DNA of 64,000 bases, taken from the NCBI RefSeq assembly GCF_014287875.1, contig NZ_JACOPN010000002.1:62001-126000 (forward strand), written 5' to 3'. The notes below the pieces were generated by a model that saw only the letters and a list, made by a program, of their open reading frames with translations, made no database searches and was not told where the DNA came from. Of this stretch, positions 41,292 through 48,400 are shown one piece after another. A program made the position numbers and the translations under genes. This stretch comes from Flintibacter faecis. Its GTDB lineage: Bacteria; Bacillota; Clostridia; Oscillospirales; Oscillospiraceae. How positions within the stretch are numbered: the first letter of the stretch is position 1; the number at the start of each line of letters is the position of its first letter.

Positions 41292-43436
41292 ATGTCCATT
41301 AAAATCGCCCTGGTGGGCAATCCCAACTGCGGAAAGACCACCATGTTCAACGCCATGACCGGTGCCAACCAGTATGTCGGCAACTGGCCCGGCGTTACCG
41401 TGGAGAAGAAAGAGGGCAAGCTGCGGGGCTATCCCGATGCCGTGGTCACCGACCTGCCCGGCATCTACTCCCTGTCCCCCTACACCCTGGAGGAGGTCGT
41501 CAGCCGGAACTACATCATTGACGAGCACCCCGACGTGGTCGTCAACCTGGTGGATGCCACCAACCTGGAGCGCAACCTGTATCTGACCACCCAGGTCATG
41601 GAGATGGGCATCCCCGTTGTCATCGCCCTGAACATGATGGACGTGGTGAAGAAGAACGGCGACAAGATCGACGCCGTGAAGATGTCCAATGAGCTGGGCT
41701 GCCCCGTCGTCGAGGTGTCCGCCCTGAAGGGCACCGGCCTGAAGGAGCTGTTCGACAAGGCCGTGGAGGTGGGCAACGCCAAGACCTACAGCGGCCACCA
41801 GCACAAGTTCGCCCCCGCCGTGGAGGAGGCCCTGGTCAAGATCGAGGGCCTGCTGGAGGGCAAGGTCCCCCAGGCTCAGCTGCGCTGGCACGCGGTGAAG
41901 CTGTTCGAGCGGGACGACAAGGTCCAGACCAAGTTCGATGCCGCCACCGTCAACAGCGTGGACGAGATCACCTCCGCCTGTGAGACCGCCCTGGATGACG
42001 ACAGCGAGTCTATCATCACCAACGAGCGGTATGAGTACATCACCTCCATCATCGGCAAGATCTATAAGAAGGCCCGCCAGGGTATGAGCGTATCCGACAA
42101 GATCGACCGGATCGTCACCAACCGTATCCTGGCCCTGCCCATCTTCGTGGTCATGATGACCCTGGTGTATTACATCGCCGTGTCCAGCCTGGGCACCATC
42201 GTCACCGACTGGACCAACGACACCCTGTTCGGCGAGTGGATCCAGCCCGCCGTGGGCACCTTCCTGGAGAACGCCGGGGCTGCCGACTGGGTCGTCTCCC
42301 TGGTGGTGGACGGCATCATCGGCGGCATTGGCGCTCCTGTGGGCTTCGCTCCCCAGATGGCCATCGTGTTCTTCTTCCTGTCCATTCTGGAGGACTGCGG
42401 CTACATGGCCCGTGTGGCCTTCATCATGGACCGGATCTTCCGCCGCTTCGGCCTGTCCGGCAAGTCCTTCATCCCCTTCCTCATCTCCTCCGGCTGCGGC
42501 GTGCCCGGCATCATGGCCACCCGTACCATCGAGAACGAAAAGGACCGCCGCATGACCATGATGACCACCACCGCCATCCCCTGCGGCGCAAAGCTGCCCG
42601 TCATCGCCACCATCGCCGGCTTTTTGATGGGCGGTGCCTGGTGGGTCGCCCCCCTGATGTACTTCGCCGGCATCATTGTCGTGATCGTCTCCTGCATCAT
42701 CCTGAAGAAGACCCAGATGTTCTCCGGTGACCCCGCCCCCTTCGTCATGGAGCTGCCCCAGTATCACGTGCCCTCTCTCAAGGGCGTGCTGCTCCACGTC
42801 TGGGAGCGCGTGTGGGCCTTCCTGAAAAAGGCCGGTACCATCCTGTTCGTCTGCTGCGCCGTCATGTGGTTCCTGGGCAGCTTCGGCATCCAGGACGGCG
42901 TGTTCGGCCTGGTGGACACCGACTACTGCTTCCTGGCCACCATTGGCGGTGCCATCGCCTGGATCTTCGCCCCTCTGGGCTTCGGCACCTGGCAGGCCGT
43001 GGCATCCTCCCTCAGCGGCTTTGTGGCCAAGGAGGGCATCGTCTCCACCATGGGCGTACTCAGCGGCCTGGGTGAGATCGAGGAGTATGCCCCCGACATG
43101 CACGCCCAGTTTGCGGCCTTCTTCCCCACCAGCCTGTCCGCCATCTCCTTCCTGCTGTTCAACCTGTTCGACTCCCCCTGTCTGGCCGCTATCTCCACCA
43201 CCGCGAAGGAGATCGGCAGCCGCAAGTTCTTCTGGTTCGCCATTGTGTTCCAGAACGTCATGGCCTACGCCATCTCCCTGATGGTGTATCAGCTGGTGGG
43301 CCTGGCCCTGGGCGAGGTGCAGTTCGGTGCCGCCACCGTGGCCGCCGCCGTCGTGCTGGTGCTGATCCTGTACTTCCTGTTCCGGCCCGACCCCGCCAAG
43401 CAGCTGCAGCGCCGCGCCGCCGCTGCCAAAGCCTGA
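41292..43436 (+). CDS. feoB: Ferrous iron transporter FeoB
   Basis: The 714-residue protein has G1 GNPNCGKT at residues 9-16, switch NWPGVTVEKKEG, G3 DLPGIYSLSPY and NMMDV for G4. The membrane core has FFFLSILEDCGYMARVAFIM and FLISSGCGVPGIMATRT, each with the conserved cysteine, and ends in an Arg/Ala-rich tail. It imports Fe2+. It is separate from the fusion FeoAB at 9.6 kb in sequence, so the strain has two Feo systems. An AGAAGGAGAG site precedes the ATG. Two membrane micro-proteins follow. Confidence 0.96.
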   Translation: MSIKIALVGNPNCGKTTMFNAMTGANQYVGNWPGVTVEKKEGKLRGYPDAVVTDLPGIYSLSPYTLEEVVSRNYIIDEHPDVVVNLVDATNLERNLYLTTQVMEMGIPVVIALNMMDVVKKNGDKIDAVKMSNELGCPVVEVSALKGTGLKELFDKAVEVGNAKTYSGHQHKFAPAVEEALVKIEGLLEGKVPQAQLRWHAVKLFERDDKVQTKFDAATVNSVDEITSACETALDDDSESIITNERYEYITSIIGKIYKKARQGMSVSDKIDRIVTNRILALPIFVVMMTLVYYIAVSSLGTIVTDWTNDTLFGEWIQPAVGTFLENAGAADWVVSLVVDGIIGGIGAPVGFAPQMAIVFFFLSILEDCGYMARVAFIMDRIFRRFGLSGKSFIPFLISSGCGVPGIMATRTIENEKDRRMTMMTTTAIPCGAKLPVIATIAGFLMGGAWWVAPLMYFAGIIVVIVSCIILKKTQMFSGDPAPFVMELPQYHVPSLKGVLLHVWERVWAFLKKAGTILFVCCAVMWFLGSFGIQDGVFGLVDTDYCFLATIGGAIAWIFAPLGFGTWQAVASSLSGFVAKEGIVSTMGVLSGLGEIEEYAPDMHAQFAAFFPTSLSAISFLLFNLFDSPCLAAISTTAKEIGSRKFFWFAIVFQNVMAYAISLMVYQLVGLALGEVQFGAATVAAAVVLVLILYFLFRPDPAKQLQRRAAAAKA

Positions 43437-43456
43437 TTTCCCGGATCTGACCGTTT

Positions 43457-43573
43457 ATGACCACAAATCTCTCCTTAGGCACCGCCGATATCGTGGTCCT
43501 CTGTGTGCTGGCAGTTTTGATCCTGCTGGCTCTGAAGATCATCACTGGCTTTTTCAAAGGTGGTAAAAAGTAA
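43457..43573 (+). CDS. Single-pass membrane microprotein in the feo operon
   Basis: The 38-residue frame has one hydrophobic helix (about residues 11-30, DIVVLCVLAVLILLALKIIT) and a short basic tail FFKGGKK. It lies 20 bases after feoB, and its stop shares one base with the next start (TAATG). Its helix resembles that of the following Cys-rich peptide, but it lacks the cysteine tail. The ribosome site is not clear (GGATCTGACC), so translation may depend on coupling. No named family was recognised. Confidence 0.65.
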   Translation: MTTNLSLGTADIVVLCVLAVLILLALKIITGFFKGGKK

Positions 43574-43743
43574 TGCTCACTTGGTTTTCCGCAAATCTGA
43601 CTAACATCGCGGTGGTCGGCATCGTCCTGGTGCTGCTGGCCCTGGCGGTCCGTAAGATCGTCTCGGACCGGCTGCACCACAGGAGCGACTGCAGCACCGG
43701 GGTCTGCTCCGGCGACTGCGCCCACTGCCACATGGAGCACTGA
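43573..43743 (+). CDS. FeoB-associated Cys-rich membrane protein
   Basis: The 56-residue peptide has an N-terminal membrane helix (about residues 11-27, IAVVGIVLVLLALAVRK) and a tail with five cysteines and several histidines (DCSTGVCSGDCAHCHMEH), which can bind metal. It belongs to the group of FeoB-associated peptides, like the 48-residue protein after the feoAB fusion. The start overlaps the previous stop, so expression is coupled. A strong terminator follows. Confidence 0.85.
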   Translation: MLTWFSANLTNIAVVGIVLVLLALAVRKIVSDRLHHRSDCSTGVCSGDCAHCHMEH

Positions 43744-43756
43744 AAAAACAAACGTG

Positions 43757-43798
43757 CAAAAGACATCCGGCTCTGAATCAGGGCCGGATGTCTTTTCT
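43757..43798 (+). terminator. Terminator of the feo operon
   Basis: Arms AAAAGACATCCGGC and GCCGGATGTCTTTT flank an 11-base loop. Confidence 0.85.
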
Positions 43799-43887
43799 CA
43801 GTGCTTTCTCTTCACAGGGTGCCATCCGTGTTTTTTTATGTCTGCCCCTCTTTTTTTTACATTCTTTACGGACTTGCATCCAGCCCC

Positions 43888-43916
43888 TTGCGCTTCTTTC
43901 CCGCTGCTGATATACT
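43888..43916 (+). promoter_or_regulatory. Promoter of the flavodiiron protein gene
   Basis: TATACT (43911-43916) is preceded 17 bases upstream by CTTGCG (43888-43893), a weak -35. The ATG is 88 bases further on. Confidence 0.5.
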
Positions 43917-44003
43917 AAGCACCAGCTGCTCTCCGTCCCCGGCTGAGCCGCACTGTTTTCTCTGAAATATCCTTTCCCACTCCAAACTTGAGGAGGACAT
44001 TTT

Positions 44004-45185
44004 ATGAACGCTTATCCTGTCACAGACGCAGTGACCTATGTGGGTGCGGACGACCCGGACCTGGCCCTGTTCGAGGGGCAGCACCCCGTCCGGCCCATCG
44101 GCGTGAGCTATAACTCCTATGTCATCACCGACCAGAAGATCGCCGTGATGGACACGGTGGATGCCCGTGTCACCGAGGCCTGGCTGGAAAACCTGGACTA
44201 TGCCCTGGACGGCCGCGCCCCGGACTATCTCATCATCTCCCACATGGAGCCTGACCACGCCGCCAACGTCGCCCGCCTGGCCGCCCTCTACCCGGAGATG
44301 AAGCTGGTGGGCAACGCCAAGACCTTTGCCATGCTGCGCCAGTTCTTCGGCCCCGATGCCGCCCCGGCTGACCGGCTGGTCACCGTGGGCGAGGGGGATG
44401 TGCTGGAGCTGGGCAGCCACCGGCTGCGCTTTTTCCTGGCCCCCATGGTCCACTGGCCCGAGGTGATGGTGACCTATGAGGAGAGCGAAAAGCTGCTCTT
44501 CTCCGCCGATGCCTTTGGCCGCTTCGGTGCCCTGTCCCTGACGGAGAAGGCCCCCTGGGCCCCCCAGGCCCGGCGGTATTACCTGAACATCGTGGGCAAA
44601 TACGGCGCTCAGGTCCAGGCCCTGCTGAAAAAGCTCGCCGCCCTGCCGGTGGAGGCCATCCTGCCCCTCCACGGCCCGGTGCTCACCCAGGAGATCGGCC
44701 GCTGTCTGGAGCTGTACGACCTGTGGTCCAGCTATCGCCCCGAGGAGCCCGACCGGGTTCTGGTGGCCTACGCTTCTATCTACGGCCACACGAAGCAGGC
44801 CGCCCTGGCCCTGGCAGACCTGCTGACAGAGCGGGGCGCGGACGTGACCACCTGCGACCTCACCACCACCCATGTGTCCGACGCACTGACACAGGCGTTC
44901 TGCTGCGGCAAGCTGGTGCTGGCCTCCGTCACCTATGACGGCGGGCTGTTCCCCCCCATGGAGGAGCTGCTGAACCACCTGAAAGCGAAGAACTTCCAAA
45001 GCCGGAAGATCGGCCTGATGGAAAACGGCTCCTGGGCGCCCCAGGCCGCCCGGCTCATGCGGGCCCGGCTGGAGGAGATGAAGAACCTCACCCTCTGCCC
45101 CACCGCCGTCTCCATCCGCAGCGCCCTGAACGAGGGCAGCCGCCAGCAGCTGGAGCAGCTGGCGGACGAGCTGCTGGCCCCCTGA
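44004..45185 (+). CDS. FprA family A-type flavoprotein (flavodiiron protein)
   Basis: The 393-residue protein has an N-terminal metallo-beta-lactamase-like diiron domain with ligands His80, Glu82, Asp84 and His85 (HMEPDHAAN), His150, Asp169 and His223. A C-terminal flavodoxin domain begins near residue 250 (VLVAYASIYGHTKQAALALA) and binds FMN. Flavodiiron proteins reduce O2 to water or NO to N2O with electrons from rubredoxin or similar carriers, protecting anaerobes. All ligands are present. It follows the feo operon but has its own promoter and an AGGAGGAC site. Confidence 0.94.
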   Translation: MNAYPVTDAVTYVGADDPDLALFEGQHPVRPIGVSYNSYVITDQKIAVMDTVDARVTEAWLENLDYALDGRAPDYLIISHMEPDHAANVARLAALYPEMKLVGNAKTFAMLRQFFGPDAAPADRLVTVGEGDVLELGSHRLRFFLAPMVHWPEVMVTYEESEKLLFSADAFGRFGALSLTEKAPWAPQARRYYLNIVGKYGAQVQALLKKLAALPVEAILPLHGPVLTQEIGRCLELYDLWSSYRPEEPDRVLVAYASIYGHTKQAALALADLLTERGADVTTCDLTTTHVSDALTQAFCCGKLVLASVTYDGGLFPPMEELLNHLKAKNFQSRKIGLMENGSWAPQAARLMRARLEEMKNLTLCPTAVSIRSALNEGSRQQLEQLADELLAP

Positions 45186-45211
45186 TGTTTGGCAGTCCCG
45201 TTCTGAATCGC

Positions 45212-45250
45212 AAGCCCGTTCTGCTCTATCCGGCAGAACGGGCTTTTCTT
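45212..45250 (+). terminator. Terminator of the flavodiiron protein gene
   Basis: Arms AAGCCCGTTCTGC and GCAGAACGGGCTT with an 8-base loop and a TTCTT tail. Confidence 0.85.
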
Positions 45251-45286
45251 CTGTCCGCTCCTATGTAAAATCCAAGAAAAACCCGC

Positions 45287-45355
45287 GACATTTCATGTCA
45301 CTAAAATGACGTTTCATGACACCCGCCCCCGCCCGGGGCCCCCTTGTGCTATCCT
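45287..45355 (+). promoter_or_regulatory. Likely activator-dependent promoter of the SLH surface-protein gene
   Basis: TTTCATG occurs at 45291-45297 and 45312-45318, 21 bases (two helical turns) apart, within nested GACA/TGTC and GTCA/TGAC inverted half-sites. An extended -10, TGCTATCCT (45347-45355), lies about 30 bases downstream with no -35 in the GC-rich stretch between. The layout suggests a regulator bound on one DNA face. Confidence 0.45.
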
Positions 45356-45421
45356 GAATATCGACATAGCATCCCGTGTGTGACCCGGAACGATCACAGG
45401 AGCAAAAAAGGAGGCACCCCC

Positions 45422-48400
45422 ATGAAGAAGCGGATATTGAGCTGCGTTCTCAGCGCCGCCCTTCTGCTGGGACTGACACCCTGGTCAGCCCTGGCGACGG
45501 ACGACCCGCCGAAGGACCAGACATCCCAGACAGAACTCCAGACCAATTTCCAATCACCCCCCCAGGACCCAGATATTTACTCTGACCCCCAGCCGAATAT
45601 CACCATCGGCGAGGACGGCCTGAAAAGCGGCACGGACCTTGAGCTGGTCCACACCACTTCAACGCACACAGATCACGATGGCAAGACCTTTGCCCATAAG
45701 CTGACCAGCAAGGACGGTAAGCTGTATATTGACGACAAGCTACAGGAGAACTATGAAATCAAACCCGATACATACACCACTGAAACCTATTACCTGGCTG
45801 GCGATCTGACGCTGGACAATACGCTTTACATCCGTAATGGGGTCATAAGTATCTGTCTAAATGGCCATAGTATCACGCAGAACAAGGACAAGGACGTTAT
45901 CAACGTCGCAAATGATGTTTATCTCAGTCTCTATGATTGCAGCGAGGGCAACGCCGGTCAGATCACGCACGCCAGCGGCGCGATTGGCCGTGGTATAAAG
46001 TTTTCTGCTGGAATTAGCAACACATTTGATATGTATGGCGGCACCATCACCGGCAACAACGCCACGGCCAAGAATGACAACATGGGCGGCGGCGTGCTGG
46101 TAACTGGTTCCGCTAAGGGCTCTTTCAATCTGCGCGGCGGCGTTATCACCGGCAACAGCGCCGCGAACGGCGGCGGCGTTGCGGTGTGCAGCACCCAATC
46201 TAATAATAAAGATACGTCACGCTACTTCAACATGTTCGGCGGCACCATCAGCAATAACCAGGCCAACGACAACGGCGGCGGCGTGTATGTGGAAAACAAT
46301 GGCCGCGTCACTGTGTCCGGCGGCGAGATCAAAAACAACACCGCCACGAAGGGCGGCGGCATCGGCGGCGGTACCCATGGCACTAGCAGCGGCAGTATCG
46401 ACGCCAGTACGTGCCCGCCCATCTATATTACCGTGAGCGATAGCGCGAAGATCACCGGGAACCGTGCCCCCGTGGGCGGCGGTATCTACGCAGGTGATGC
46501 AGCTTATGGCTATTGCCGCTTTACCATGACCGGCGGCGAGATCAGCGGCAACAATTCTGTGTACAACAAGAATTACACATACAATGGCGGCGGTGTCTAT
46601 CTGGGCGGCACCATGACCGTCTCCGGCGACGCGAAGATCGTGAACAACACAAAGGACAGCGAGAGCAACAATGTCTTTTTGCCGCAGGACTATACAATGA
46701 CCATTGGCGACGGCGGCCTTGGTTCTGACGCGTCCATCGGCGTGACCGCTTCCAAGGAGCTTGCTGACGGCGATGCCGTCACCATCGTCAGCTCCGGGGC
46801 CGCCAGCGGCAGTGAGGGGTATTTCAAGGACGACGCTGGTACATACAATATCCAGCGGGTGGGTGAGACACTGGTGCTGGTCAACGGCACCCTCACCCAC
46901 AAGCACCCCATCTGCGGCAAGAAGTGTACGCACACCTCCAAGCATGAAGATGTGACCTGGACGGCCATCAACAGCGCGGAGGCACTGCAAAATGCCGCAG
47001 GCGGCAGCAGCAAAGGCGACACCAGATACTACTATCTGACCAATGATGTGACCCTGGATTCCACCTGGACCCCCAGCGGTTACCTGGCCCTGGACCTGAA
47101 TGGCTACACCTTGGATACGAAGCAAAATATCAACATCATCCAGCTCGACAGTGATACAAACCTCACCCTGACCAGTTGTTTTGACGGCGGGACGGTGCAG
47201 CACGAGAGCAACGCCTATGGCCGCGGCGTGATCGTCGCGTCGGGAGCCACCTTTACGATGTACAACGTTAAGCTTACAAACCACGAAGCCGCTGATCTCA
47301 GGGTAAACGGCGCTGGCGTGTATGTAAATGGCGGCACCTTCAACATGCGCAGCGGCAGCCTCGTCGACAACACGAGCAAAAGCAGCTCCGGCGGCGGCGG
47401 TGTTCTTGTCGACAACGGCGGTACGTTCAACCTGTACAGCGGTACGATTTCCGATGGTAACGCATATCTCGGTGCCGGCGTGTCCGTTAAGGACAACTCC
47501 ACCTTCAACATGTACGGCGGCACGATCTCCGGCAACAAGGCCAGCGATCCCAATACCATTTATGGCGAGGGCGGCGGCGTGTATGTGGACGGCAGCACGT
47601 TCCACATGACCGGCGGCGAGATCAAAGCCAACTCTGCTTCCGACGCGGGCGGCGGCGTGTATGTAAAGAACAGTACATTCACCATGACCGGCGGCGAGAT
47701 CAATGGTAACACCGCTTATAAATGGGGCGGCGGCGGCGTGTATGTGGCAAGCACCAGCACCTTTATTGTAGACGGTAAAGTTACCATCACCGGCAACAAA
47801 CTGGTCAAAAACATCAATAATGTGTATCTGTCTACCAACGATACTACCAGCAGTGTCATCACCCTCCGTTCGGGTCTGTCCAAAGATTCCCGTATCGGCG
47901 TAGACAAAGCGGGGGCTGACAAGGGTTCCGTCAAGTTCGCCACCGGCGCGCTTTCGGAAAAGACTTTGGCCTATTACAAGTCTATCTTCTCCAGCGATGT
48001 GGATACGCACACCTATAAAATCACCTATAAAATCACCAACGACGACAAGTGGGACCTCTATATCGGCGCGCACCAGCACACCTGGAACTATACCGCTAAG
48101 GGGAACAAGCTTACCGCGAAGTGTTCGGCATCGGCGGCTGACTGCACATTGTGGCAGAATAACGGCCCCTCCGTGACCATCGAAGCCTCCAAGCAGACTT
48201 ATGACGGCAGCGAAAAGAAAGCGACCATTAAGGCCGAGAAAGGTTGGAAGGACCCGGCTGTAAATACCATCCCCATCACCTACCAAGTCCAGCAGGGCAA
48301 CACGTTCGTTCCTATGGCCGAAGGTGAATACCCCACCGCCGTCGGCACCTACCATGCTTCCATCTCCCTCACCGGTGTGGATAAAAAGACTGCCACTGCC

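Noticed and set aside
45291..45318. Assigning the TTTCATG repeats to a LytTR/AgrA-type regulator.
   Set aside because: The spacing fits, but the base sequence does not match the LytTR consensus, and no LytTR gene is in the window.
46040..47760. Regularly spaced GGCGGCGGCGTGTATGTG-like repeats that could suggest a CRISPR array.
   Set aside because: The repeats are in frame and encode the GGGVYV turns of a beta-helix; unit spacing and sequence vary as in protein repeats.
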